Shown: in pieces, positions 17,854-26,314 of the stretch
Position numbering within the stretch: position 1 is the first letter of the stretch
Layout: each line of letters opens with the position of its first letter
From: an uncultured Coriobacteriaceae bacterium
GTDB lineage: Bacteria > Actinomycetota > Coriobacteriia > Coriobacteriales > Eggerthellaceae
DNA length: 36,646 nucleotides
Direction of reading: 5' to 3'
NCBI GenBank assembly: GCA_900552585.1
Contig: USAB01000007.1
Location: 1 to 36,646 of the forward strand
Notes under the pieces: generated by a model
The model's database searches: none
The model's input: only the letters and a program-made list of their open reading frames with translations
What the model was told of the DNA's origin: nothing
Program-made: the position numbers and the translations under genes

Positions 17854-19461
17854 TCAGACCCTCCCCTCTCTCTTTGTACGAGATCTATCATTGCCTCGGC
17901 AAATGCAGGGGGCTATGTTTTTAGTGCAAGGAAGAGTGCGGTTTGCCTGAGCGGTAGCTTCCGCCAGGGATAATCGCGGGTTGCGCGGCTCAGTTCGAGT
18001 GCATCGTGCGCAGTCATTGGTATCTCCACAGCACCCGCTTGGCCCATAAATATATGGGAATGAGAAAAGGACTGCTATGAAGTAGCATCCCGGGTCCGTA
18101 GTAAGAGTGCAGTTATAAACAATGAGCAATAAGCTCAATAAAACAACAGACAGACTCATTCTGAGAACGGCTGGACCGGCATTGAAGGCCCTGAGTTTTC
18201 GGAATGTGCCAAATGCAACAGCCCCCAGGATTGCGACATAAAGGGAAAGGCCGAGCCATCCGGTTTCGAGAAAGACGACGGCGTCGGTAAACCAAGACCA
18301 GTTCAAGATTTCACCATATACCGAATAAAGAGAGGACTCAAAGAATTGGCTGTATTGTCCCGCGCCAAAGCCCAGACCGAGCATATGGTCCCGCGAAGTC
18401 CTCATAAACATGCGATCGAGAGTGCTAACGGCAGTAAGCCTGTTTAAATTATCAGCATTCGAATAGCCTCCTTTAGAGGAGGATTCGATGATGTTGTCCA
18501 GCGTGAAATAATTTGTGAAATACGGATTGAAAGCGGTGAGCACCTGAATGCCGGCCACAAGAAAAAGAAGGACCAGGGCAATGAGGAGAACCGTCTTGAA
18601 GCTCGGTTTCTGTAGAAGGGCCACCAAACCAATGAGCAGCGGGAGTTCAACGTAGAACACTTTAATTTCGGCAATAGCGCTGATATAGCAACAGGCAGCA
18701 GCGACAGAAATGACCTGCCATAGCCTTATTTTCCCTGCGTTGTAGCCAAACAGATGATAAGCGGTTACGGAGAACATGAGAATATTAATCATTGCGTTTC
18801 CGCCCGAGCCGGAGCCGAACAAACCGTTGGTGTTATCTTGTCCAGTCCCCAACGCAAAGTATTGGAAACTGCACACAAGGACGTTAACCCAAAAGAAGAC
18901 CAAGAAGAACTTCATGAGGTTTTCAACGTCATGGCTACTTAGCAGACGGACGCAGCAATACAAAAAACCAAACAATCTAAATGTATTGCGAAATGCCCAA
19001 AAATACAGGACGAGTTCAATTCCATTGAGAATGGCGGAGATGGTTGCGACAAGCCAAAACAGCAGCACAAAGATGGCCACGCATCTAGCAGATTTGGTTG
19101 CCTGATAATCTTCTCTGGGTTTTATGACGGCAAAGAGCAAGGCGAGCATCAGGAGGCCGTCGCAAACATAGTTCGCCGCAGAGGGGATACCCAAATCATC
19201 AATAAGGAACCTAACGACAAAACTGTAGACAACGATGCCATACACAAGTCTGACGGGATTCAGGCAAAGCAAGATCGTCATAGGAACCGCAAGCATTACA
19301 CCTGCAGCGGCAAACGGATTTTTAGTCACGACGAGAAGACTAACGAAAATAGATAAGGCTGCAATGCAAATCGGTATCTCACGAAAACCAACGGTATGAA
19401 GAGAATTTCGGCGCGTCGCAACGGCCGCAAACGGACCACTCTGGCCCCCATTCTGAATCAT
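17854..19461 (-). CDS. wzy: O-antigen/capsule polymerase (Wzy), 3' end probably frameshifted
   Basis: A 535-residue polytopic protein with ~10-12 helices and a large periplasmic loop (after residue ~330, containing NRLTAV and GLGFGAGQ), as in Wzy/O-antigen ligase-type polymerases that join repeat units. The ATG at 19461 overlaps the GT2 stop (ATGA). After FSFPYIY the frame gives a Cys/Arg-rich tail with no membrane character. Two bases on, another frame gives IYLWAKRVLWRYQ-stop (stop at 18014-18016), a natural Wzy ending. Loss of one TTTA unit in an ATTTATTTATGG repeat would explain the shift. The functional core is intact, so activity may survive. Confidence 0.82.
   Translation of the reverse strand: MIQNGGQSGPFAAVATRRNSLHTVGFREIPICIAALSIFVSLLVVTKNPFAAAGVMLAVPMTILLCLNPVRLVYGIVVYSFVVRFLIDDLGIPSAANYVCDGLLMLALLFAVIKPREDYQATKSARCVAIFVLLFWLVATISAILNGIELVLYFWAFRNTFRLFGFLYCCVRLLSSHDVENLMKFFLVFFWVNVLVCSFQYFALGTGQDNTNGLFGSGSGGNAMINILMFSVTAYHLFGYNAGKIRLWQVISVAAACCYISAIAEIKVFYVELPLLIGLVALLQKPSFKTVLLIALVLLFLVAGIQVLTAFNPYFTNYFTLDNIIESSSKGGYSNADNLNRLTAVSTLDRMFMRTSRDHMLGLGFGAGQYSQFFESSLYSVYGEILNWSWFTDAVVFLETGWLGLSLYVAILGAVAFGTFRKLRAFNAGPAVLRMSLSVVLLSLLLIVYNCTLTTDPGCYFIAVLFSFPYIYGPSGCCGDTNDCARCTRTEPRNPRLSLAEATAQANRTLPCTKNIAPCICRGNDRSRTKREGRV
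17913..18017 (-). pseudogene. C-terminal remnant of a GT2 glycosyltransferase
   Basis: A 34-codon frame starting ATG (18015-18017) encodes ...RDYPWRKLPLRQTALFLALKT. This matches the C-terminus of the intact GT2 upstream at 19458-20504, which has DGYPWWKLPTQQSLFYLIM. The ATG overlaps, as ATGA, the stop codon of the alternative (probably ancestral) end of wzy. It lies inside the out-of-frame tail of the wzy frame. It is best read as the leftover tail of a deleted GT2 gene. Alternatively it is a tiny expressed peptide. The present wzy frame obscures it. Confidence 0.7.
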
Positions 19462-20504
19462 CGTTTCCCTTTCCTCTTTAGATTGGTCAACAGCCTGGCG
19501 ATGCGAACGGAACGAAATCTCATAATCAGATAGAAAAGTGACTGCTGGGTTGGAAGTTTCCACCAGGGATATCCATCGATTGCGTTCCGCAAGTCCTGAT
19601 TCTGCAGCACCTCTCGTACAAAAGAGCGTTTTTTTGAATCTCTCTCCGACGAATCCTCAATCATTCCAATTAGAACACGACAATAATCGATAATGCAGCG
19701 CTGTACACGGATATGCGACTCATCCCAAAACTTCTGAGGCTCCTCGTCGGCCATAAGCTCCAGCAAACGAAAAAGACAAAAGAAAGAATCTATTGTTTTG
19801 CGATTAAAGGTCTTCGTAATCGAAGGCTGATCATCTTTGCGGTAACAATAGGGGGCACCAGAAATGCACGCTACCGTATCCGCAATGCGACAAATATGAT
19901 TATTGAAAAACTTATCCTCGCTTCTAACTGCCATAAAACGGAACCGATTGTCCTCGATTAACGAGCGACGATAACCCGCAACACCAGCAGACACCAGCAC
20001 TGGCTCGTCTTTAACGCGTGCCGGTGCTGCGCCATAAAACCCCTTGCGGAGCTCAAAAATCTCTTCGCTTCCTTTTAGAGTACGACCTGCAAAGGGATGC
20101 TCGAGCACTGTGTCAACACGACCATGGCAGACCGTTTTTAAGCCTGTGTAGATAACATCAGCGTTCGATAGGATTGCAGCCGAGTAAAGACGTTCATACA
20201 TATCGCGCTCAATCCAGTCATCCGAATCGACAAAACCGATATACTCGCCTTTGGCAATCTCCATGCCGCTGTTTCGAGCGGGACCAAGGCCGCCGTTCGC
20301 ACGATGAATGACCTTGATACGGTTATCGAGCTTCGCATATTCTTCAGCCATCTCGCCACAACGATCGGGCGACCCATCATCAACAAGAATAATCTCAATG
20401 TCTTCAAGCGTTTGTTGGCGAATGCTATTAACGCACTCTTCTAAATAGCTTTCGACGTTATACATGGGTACAACAACGCTAAATTTTGGGGAAACGGTGC
20501 TCAC
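19458..20504 (-). CDS. GT2 family glycosyltransferase
   Basis: 348 residues, inverting GT-A fold. The N-terminal domain has FSVVVPMYNVESYLEECVNS, IILVDDGSPDR, NGGLGPARNSG and the metal-binding DSDD (in GFVDSDDWIE). The acceptor side contains the conserved SEDKFFNNHIC (ED motif). It probably adds one sugar to the lipid-linked unit. The GTG start at 20504 has GGAGG 7 bases upstream and overlaps the previous gene as GTGA. The C-terminal GYPWWKLP signature is shared with the remnant at 17913-18017. AT-richer codons than the flanking radical SAM gene. Confidence 0.93.
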   Translation of the reverse strand: MSTVSPKFSVVVPMYNVESYLEECVNSIRQQTLEDIEIILVDDGSPDRCGEMAEEYAKLDNRIKVIHRANGGLGPARNSGMEIAKGEYIGFVDSDDWIERDMYERLYSAAILSNADVIYTGLKTVCHGRVDTVLEHPFAGRTLKGSEEIFELRKGFYGAAPARVKDEPVLVSAGVAGYRRSLIEDNRFRFMAVRSEDKFFNNHICRIADTVACISGAPYCYRKDDQPSITKTFNRKTIDSFFCLFRLLELMADEEPQKFWDESHIRVQRCIIDYCRVLIGMIEDSSERDSKKRSFVREVLQNQDLRNAIDGYPWWKLPTQQSLFYLIMRFRSVRIARLLTNLKRKGKR

Positions 20505-21577
20505 GGCAGAACCTCCGCAAATAGTTCGAGACGTGCAGAGACCATGTTCTCGATCGTGTAGGCAGCAGCTTTATGTCGCAAGTAATTCGAGAACGCAATT
20601 TTTTCCTCATCCGGACGAGCCAGAAAGGACTCAATTACAAGCGCAAGAGACTCAGCGCTACCTGGCTCCGCCAGAAACTGCGGATATTCAGACGAAAGAA
20701 ACTCTATCGCCGCACCGGAGCCCCAAGTGCTGACTACAGGACAACTGTTCGCTGCGGCCTCATTAACCACAAGCCCCCAACACTCTTGAACGCTTGGCAG
20801 CACAAGGAGACCGGCGCGCCGGTACTCACAAGCCAGATCAAGCGGGGCAACAAACGAAACCGTCTCGACTCGTTCGGACAAGCCGCGTTTCCTAACTTCA
20901 TTTCGTAAATCACCATCGCGCTTTCCAGCACCGATTATTCGAAGGCGAGTTTCTGTAGGAGCCATGCCTGCAAAGGCATCAAGAAGAATCTCGATGCCTT
21001 TGTAGGGCAGAAACTGCCCTACACACAGAATTAAATTATTATCGCGCTGTTGATGGTCAGCACCCTCCTCGATCAGCTGAGATTCCACAACCGAAGAAAA
21101 GGGATAGGCGGCAACCATTGCCGTGCTGCCAACTTCACGACGAACACTTCCAACTGAAGTTAGACCCGCCACGGCATACGCGTTTGCTCCTTTAAGAAAA
21201 TGATGACGAGCCCGACGTTTGAAGGAAGAATTTGATGAAAAGAGCGGCCCATCAAGGTTCACGACATATGGTATATGTCTGCTACGCATATGCTCAATCG
21301 CCATCATTTGTTTAGGTGAGTTATAGCAACCTACCACCACAAGGGACCACCCCTCCCCGATGGTATTCAGCATTACAGGGGAAATTGGCCCGCGATCACC
21401 TTCAGAAAGAAACAGTTCCCGATAATTCCGAGCATGAGCGTTTTCCGACCAGCTTCCATCGCGCGCAGAATCGCAGCGCTCCTCGAACAGGACCGTTAAA
21501 TCGCACTTAAGACCAAGCTGCTCAAAAAACTCATCCCGATAGGGATTATGAATATTAGTAAGGTAAAGAATTTTCAC
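20501..21577 (-). CDS. GT4 family glycosyltransferase
   Basis: 358 residues, GT-B fold retaining enzyme. The N-terminal Rossmann part opens VKILYLTNIHNPYRDEFF. The C-terminal donor-binding domain has ILCVGQFLPYKGIEILLDAF, RIIGAG, and the E-x7-E motif PSVQECWGLVVNEAAA, then GSGAAIEFL. Nucleotide-sugar donor unknown. The GTG start at 21577 is preferred because TAGGAG lies 7 bases upstream, overlapping the radical SAM stop. Fifteen upstream codons in frame are not part of the protein. Confidence 0.92.
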   Translation of the reverse strand: MKILYLTNIHNPYRDEFFEQLGLKCDLTVLFEERCDSARDGSWSENAHARNYRELFLSEGDRGPISPVMLNTIGEGWSLVVVGCYNSPKQMMAIEHMRSRHIPYVVNLDGPLFSSNSSFKRRARHHFLKGANAYAVAGLTSVGSVRREVGSTAMVAAYPFSSVVESQLIEEGADHQQRDNNLILCVGQFLPYKGIEILLDAFAGMAPTETRLRIIGAGKRDGDLRNEVRKRGLSERVETVSFVAPLDLACEYRRAGLLVLPSVQECWGLVVNEAAANSCPVVSTWGSGAAIEFLSSEYPQFLAEPGSAESLALVIESFLARPDEEKIAFSNYLRHKAAAYTIENMVSARLELFAEVLP

Positions 21578-21587
21578 CAAAAAACTC

Positions 21588-22733
21588 CTACAGCGCCTCA
21601 TGCGTCTCGTACACATGCGCATCAGCCTTCGAAGCCTCAGACAGCCCGTCGTTGATCTTTGCGTACAGGTCGCAGGTGGAGCAGGCGTCGAGCTGCTCCT
21701 TGGTCACGCGGCCCTCCTCGTAATCGCGAACGATCTTGAGCTCGTGCATGTCATAGGGCTTCTTGGTAAAGAGCGCCTTCACCTTGTGCTTGAGCACCCA
21801 CCAGCCGGGCTTCCAGATGTACTTGTGCATGGCAGGGCTAACGGAGCCGATCATCCAGCAGTTACGGTCGCAGTGGCGGACCTTCGCGCGGACCTTCTCT
21901 GCCTGGTCCGAGTTCCAGAGCTCGTCCCAGGACTGCTCGTTGAGGTTGCCCATGACCTCCTTGTCCTTGGTGCCGTTGCAGGGCATCACGTCGCCGTAGG
22001 GGTCGATGAAGAAGGTGTCGAACGCCATGTCGCAGGGAAGCAGGCGCGGCTGGCCGTAGATGTAGTTGATGAGGCCGTGGTTGAAGTAGGCACGGAACCA
22101 CTTCTTGGGGCTGTTGGACTTAAGCAGCTCGTTGACCAGGTCCTCGAAGTTCTTGGCCACCATGGGGCGGTCGTGGATGATGTTCTTGGCCTCGACGAAG
22201 TAGAAGCTGTTGTGCAGCGACGCCGTGGCGAACTCCATGCCCAGCTCGTCCGAAATCTTGTAGAGCGGCACCAGGTCGGAGGCATTGAGGTCCTGTACCG
22301 TCATGCCGAAGCCCACGTCGGGGTGCTTGAGCTCGACGAGCTTCTTGAGCGTGGCGTAGCCGCGGTTGTATCCGTTATCCAGGCCGCGGATCTTGTCGTT
22401 GGTCTGCTGCAGGCCCTCGATGGAGATGCGGATGCCGACGTTGGGGAACTCCTCGCACAGGTCAATGATGCGGTCGGTAAAGAAGCCGTTCGTGGAGATG
22501 ACGATGCGGTCGGACTTCTTATATAGCTCGTGTACGATGTCTTTGAGGTCCTGGCGGATGAAGGGCTCGCCGCCGGTGATGTTGGTGAAGTACATCTTGG
22601 GGAGCTTCTTGATGGTCTCGATCGAGAGCTCCTCCTCCGGACGGCTCGGAGCCTTGTAGCGGTTACACATGGTGCAGCGCGCGTTGCAGCGGTAGGTGAC
22701 GATGACGGTACCGTTGAGTTTCTTTTCAGCCAT
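21588..22733 (-). CDS. Radical SAM/SPASM-like enzyme in the glycan cluster
   Basis: 381 residues. The radical SAM [4Fe-4S] site is CNARCTMC (C16, C20, C23), with a GGEP motif (54-57) and STNG/SIEG strands. C-terminal Cys residues at ~234, 252, 288, 292, 351 and 354 form a SPASM-like auxiliary cluster region. DPYGDVMPCNGT and the GNLNEQSWDELWNS motif are typical of SPASM proteins. It would generate a 5'-deoxyadenosyl radical to modify a substrate; none of the usual peptide precursors is nearby, so a sugar or lipid-linked glycan is a reasonable guess. ATG 22733 with AAGGAAAGG upstream, 13 bases after the GT4. Its codons are markedly more GC-rich than those of the flanking GT genes. Confidence 0.88.
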   Translation of the reverse strand: MAEKKLNGTVIVTYRCNARCTMCNRYKAPSRPEEELSIETIKKLPKMYFTNITGGEPFIRQDLKDIVHELYKKSDRIVISTNGFFTDRIIDLCEEFPNVGIRISIEGLQQTNDKIRGLDNGYNRGYATLKKLVELKHPDVGFGMTVQDLNASDLVPLYKISDELGMEFATASLHNSFYFVEAKNIIHDRPMVAKNFEDLVNELLKSNSPKKWFRAYFNHGLINYIYGQPRLLPCDMAFDTFFIDPYGDVMPCNGTKDKEVMGNLNEQSWDELWNSDQAEKVRAKVRHCDRNCWMIGSVSPAMHKYIWKPGWWVLKHKVKALFTKKPYDMHELKIVRDYEEGRVTKEQLDACSTCDLYAKINDGLSEASKADAHVYETHEAL

Positions 22734-22746
22734 GCTTGACCTTTCC

Positions 22747-23957
22747 TTAATTCATCTTCTCAAACACGCTGGCGTAATCGCCGGCAACCTTGTCCCATGA
22801 ATAATTGCGAACAATGAGGGACCTTGCGGACTGCGATAGGTTGGTCCATTCGTCCTCGTCCAGGCTGTCGACCTCTTGAATTCGGCGCATTAGCCCTTCC
22901 TCGCCTTGGTAACCAATTAGACCCTCTTCAGCACTTGCAAAAGAAACAATCCTTGCACACTCGTTGTGAATTACAGGGATACCACTAGACAGGGCTTCCA
23001 AAAGAGCAATGCTAAAGCCCTCGTACTCCGACGGAAACGTAAAACCTCTTGCGCCGGCATACAATTGAGCCAGCTCGGATCCCGGTTTTTTTCACCAAGA
23101 TACTTAACTTGGGAGCCAAGGCCTTCGGCGGAACAATAAGAAGCCACTTCATCTGCGTAACCTTGATCGACAATACCGCCAGCATAAGCAAAGCACAAAG
23201 ATGAGTCTTCCTTCATGAGCGGCGCCATTGCTTTTACGGTTCTAAGCTGACCTTTATTTGGGTAAATAGAGCCACATTGGAAGAAATATCTACGACCATC
23301 GCCAAAAAGATCTTCAGCAATAGCATCGGCTTCCTTCTTTGAACACGGTTTATATGTATTCACATCGACGCCATTAGAGATTACCGAGACCTTTGAATCA
23401 TCGATGCAAAGGTGTTTTGTTAGGTTAAACCTCGTCTTCTCATTCAGCACAAAAACAGCGTCAGCGTGCTGCTGTGCATACCGCTCCTGGAAGTATCGCT
23501 TGCTGATGGTAGGTAAAATCTCGTCCCATTCTCCATTCCATGCACCACTGTGATTCGTGTATGCGATTACGGCCTTCTTGCGCAAGCGGGAAGAAACCGT
23601 TTTAAAGAAGAAATAGGCATTGTATTGATTGTGAAAGTGCAGCACGGCTCTCTCGCCGTCAGGCACCTCTCGCAGGATTCCTTTAAGCACACCGGAAAGT
23701 TTAAGGGAGTATACGACCCTCTTTAGCTTATGCTTGATGCCCAAAGCCTCATCGGTCGCCCCAAAACCCTTGGGCATAGGGACTTCAAGGATGGGAAGGT
23801 CCGTCGGGAGACGATTGGGGTCCTCGATATCTACTACCGTCACATCGTGTCCGAGCTTTATGAGAGAGCGGGAAAGGTTCTCCACGACAATCTCAGTTGC
23901 AGCCCCCTTATCTGCGGGAATAGACGTGTAGCCCGTCCCTATTTCGAATATCCTCAT
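22747..23957 (-). pseudogene. GT4 glycosyltransferase, split by an A7 frameshift
   Basis: A GT-B glycosyltransferase in two frames. The first part (from ATG 23957) has MRIFEIGTGYTSIPADKGAATE, VISNGVDVNTY and FFQCGSIYPNKGQLRTVKAM. The reading frame then derails at a run of seven A on the coding strand (23086-23092), after VKYLGE. The second frame supplies the missing donor-site E-x7-E motif PSEYEGFSIALLEALSSGIPVI and ends at 22747. Eight A (or five) would give ...LGEKKPGSELAQLYAGARGF, a perfect join. The gene is otherwise intact, so a single-base deletion, phase variation or a sequencing error are all possible. It overlaps the next GT4 gene by ATGA at 23954-23957. Confidence 0.88.
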
Positions 23958-25186
23958 TTAGAAAACTCCTCAGAATTTCTCTTCATGGCCCCAGCGTAAA
24001 TATCGGTCAAAGCATCTAGATAGAGCCCGGGAGACATGGGCTCAAATGACGCGCAGTTGGCCGCATATCGCGAACACCTTTCGGGGTCGTTCCAGAGCGA
24101 GACCAGCTTTGATTCAAGATCGAACGAATTGCGGAATTCAAATAGCTCGCCCGTCACGCCCTCGTCAATAAGCTCAGGGATTCCCCCGATGCGGGCGCCA
24201 AGTACGGGGGTGCCAGAACAGAGTGCCTCGAGAACCGCGAAAGGCGAGTTCTCGAGCCACTCTGACGGCATGACCGCCAGAGTGGCTCGTCCGACTATCT
24301 CGCGAAGGGCCTCGCCGGTGTTAAAGCCCAAGTCTTCAACGTTTGCTATGCCTTGCATGGAAGACGCTAACGGGCCTTTACCCGCAAATCTGAACTTAAT
24401 TTCGGGGTGCTTTCTCGCGATGCCAAGAAGCGTCTCCACCCCCTTATCTCGGTTGTAGGCGCCGAAATACAACACATATCGATCTTTTTGGTAGGACCGA
24501 CGCTCCAGATTGGTGAAGTTCGGCAAATGAACAGTGCGGCCCGCAAATTCGACAACGCGGTCAAATTCTCGCTTCATATAAGCACACGGGCAAATGACGG
24601 CGTCAAGATTTGCGTAAACCCGGCGTCGCTTCCAGTGATAGGCCTCGATGGTGGCAACGAGGCTTTTCGCTCGACCGCCACGAGTGCAACCACGAGCGGC
24701 GCAACGCCAGAAGTGGCCGTCCAAGCAGTCATCACAGATCTCGTAGCTTCGGTTGTTCATGCATCCGTCGCACGGAACGATGGAGTGGTAGTCGTGCATC
24801 GTCATTACGATGCCGACGGGTTTAGCCGCTGCGGCTTTATATTGGGCTGCTGCTTCCAAGACCGAAGGCGTCAGGTGATAATGGATGTTATTGAGGTGAA
24901 CAATGTCGGGCTGAAAGGCAGCGAGCAGCTCCGTAATTTGCCTGGCATTTGTCGCAGAGTCAATTGTTCGCGCAATATCCTTTACCCGGCCGAGTCCCTG
25001 TTTGCCGCCGAGCTCTAGATTTGGCGCATAAATTCCCCAACGATTGCCGACAATCCTATTAGGATCATCCAGGCCATAATACTGCACGTCATGGCCGGCG
25101 TTTTTCAAGAGGGATCCAAGATCCAGCAGGTAGGTTTCCACGCCGCCCCTTCGAACGAGGAACTTACTAACCTGAAGAATTTTCAT
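23954..25186 (-). CDS. GT4 glycosyltransferase with Cys-rich loop
   Basis: 410 residues, GT-B. It starts MKILQVSKFLVRRGGVETYL, with a nucleotide-sugar site VLYFGAYNRDKGVETLL and E-x7-E in PSEWLENSPFAVLEAL, then GIPELIDEGVTG. Between ~150 and 185 there are seven Cys (CDGCM, CDDC, C, GC) after MTMHDYHSIVPC, a feature of a known GT4 subgroup that may bind zinc or stabilise a loop. ATG 25184-25186 lies directly beside the upstream stop TGA (25187-25189). Cytosolic or peripheral membrane; sugar donor unknown. Confidence 0.93.
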   Translation of the reverse strand: MKILQVSKFLVRRGGVETYLLDLGSLLKNAGHDVQYYGLDDPNRIVGNRWGIYAPNLELGGKQGLGRVKDIARTIDSATNARQITELLAAFQPDIVHLNNIHYHLTPSVLEAAAQYKAAAAKPVGIVMTMHDYHSIVPCDGCMNNRSYEICDDCLDGHFWRCAARGCTRGGRAKSLVATIEAYHWKRRRVYANLDAVICPCAYMKREFDRVVEFAGRTVHLPNFTNLERRSYQKDRYVLYFGAYNRDKGVETLLGIARKHPEIKFRFAGKGPLASSMQGIANVEDLGFNTGEALREIVGRATLAVMPSEWLENSPFAVLEALCSGTPVLGARIGGIPELIDEGVTGELFEFRNSFDLESKLVSLWNDPERCSRYAANCASFEPMSPGLYLDALTDIYAGAMKRNSEEFSK

Positions 25187-26308
25187 TCAGCAAATACCTC
25201 CATAGACGGCGAGGGTCCGCTCGACGACGGAATCCCAGTCGTAGGTAGATAGGACGTGTGTCTTTGCGGCTTCGCCCATGTCTCCGGCAAACTCGGGGGC
25301 ATCAATAAGGCCCGCGAGGACGCGGAGCAGGTCGTCGGCATCGCCATGCTTGAACGTTCTGCCTGAGCCGGCAAGGACGTCGGCGCATTCGGGAATGTCT
25401 GAGGTGACACAACAGCATCCGTAGCTCATGGCCTCGAGCAGCGAGAGGGGCATTCCTTCGATGTCCGATGGGAGCACGTAGGCATAGGCGTTCGAGTAAA
25501 GCTCGGCAAGCGGCCGACCCGTAACGAAGCCGGTAAAGATCACGCGCCCGTCCGATGCCGCCTGCTGGCGTAAGGAAGCTTCAAAACCCGAAGCGTCCGA
25601 TCCGCCGCCAGCGATGACCAGGCGTATATTGGTGTTAAGTCGCGAGAATGCGTCGATAAGAAGGTCGGCGCGTTTCTCGGGAACGAGGCGGCCGAGGTAC
25701 AGAATATAAGAGTCTTTCTTAAGGCACCAACGGGTGGCGATTTCGCTGGCCGGAAGGGGTCTCCTTGCCTCAATGCCGTTTGGGATGACGACCGCCTCCG
25801 CGCCATAGGTGGACCTGAAATAGTCTTTGGCGGTTGAGGAGAGAACAATGAGACCATCGGCTTTGGTTGCCGCGGCCTTCTCGCCCATCTTTATATACGC
25901 GCTTGCGAGCTTGCCCCATTTGGCGCGCTGCCAATCGAGCCCGTGAATGGTTGCCACGGTGCGGATGCCGGCCAGCTTGGACAGGAGGAGCGGAACGCAG
26001 GGGCCCTCGGCGTGATAGTGGATAACGTCGGGCTTGTCCTTGATTGCCGCCCTGGTGGCAAAATAAGACGACGAAAGGGCCGCAAGGCCCTTCTTGTCGA
26101 TCGTCTTCACCGGCACGATGCGAACCCCGTCAACGAATCGCTCGGACGAGCCTGTGGACTCGCCAGTCATCACGTCTGCGCCGGATCGGTCGTAGCAGGT
26201 CACCTCGTGACCGAGTGCCGCCATGCGGCGCGCAAGCTCGGTGACGACGACCTCGACACCCCCCTCACGGGAGCCGTATCGCTTGTGGCCTATCATCGCA
26301 ATCTTCAA
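25187..26308 (-). CDS. GT4 glycosyltransferase
   Basis: 373 residues, GT-B, resembling rhamnosyl/mannosyl transferases of capsule loci by its MIGHKRYGSREGGVEVVVTELARRM start and TIHGLDWQRAKWG. The donor site shows ILYLGRLVPEKRADLLIDAF, GGGSDAS, and E-x7-E in PSDIEGMPLSLLEAMSYG. As the gene next to the priming transferase it may add the second sugar. The start is a TTG at 26308; the nearest purine-rich site (AAGGGAA) is 10-12 bases upstream, so the internal ATG (MIGHKRYG) remains possible. About 57% GC by eye, higher than the distal genes. Confidence 0.92.
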   Translation of the reverse strand: MKIAMIGHKRYGSREGGVEVVVTELARRMAALGHEVTCYDRSGADVMTGESTGSSERFVDGVRIVPVKTIDKKGLAALSSSYFATRAAIKDKPDVIHYHAEGPCVPLLLSKLAGIRTVATIHGLDWQRAKWGKLASAYIKMGEKAAATKADGLIVLSSTAKDYFRSTYGAEAVVIPNGIEARRPLPASEIATRWCLKKDSYILYLGRLVPEKRADLLIDAFSRLNTNIRLVIAGGGSDASGFEASLRQQAASDGRVIFTGFVTGRPLAELYSNAYAYVLPSDIEGMPLSLLEAMSYGCCCVTSDIPECADVLAGSGRTFKHGDADDLLRVLAGLIDAPEFAGDMGEAAKTHVLSTYDWDSVVERTLAVYGGIC

Positions 26309-26314
26309 AGCGCT

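Noticed and set aside
21600..22526. A 308-codon plus-strand frame over the radical SAM gene
   Set aside because: Val/Leu/Asp repetitive shadow; the minus strand carries the CxxxCxxC and SPASM-like motifs and the ribosome site.
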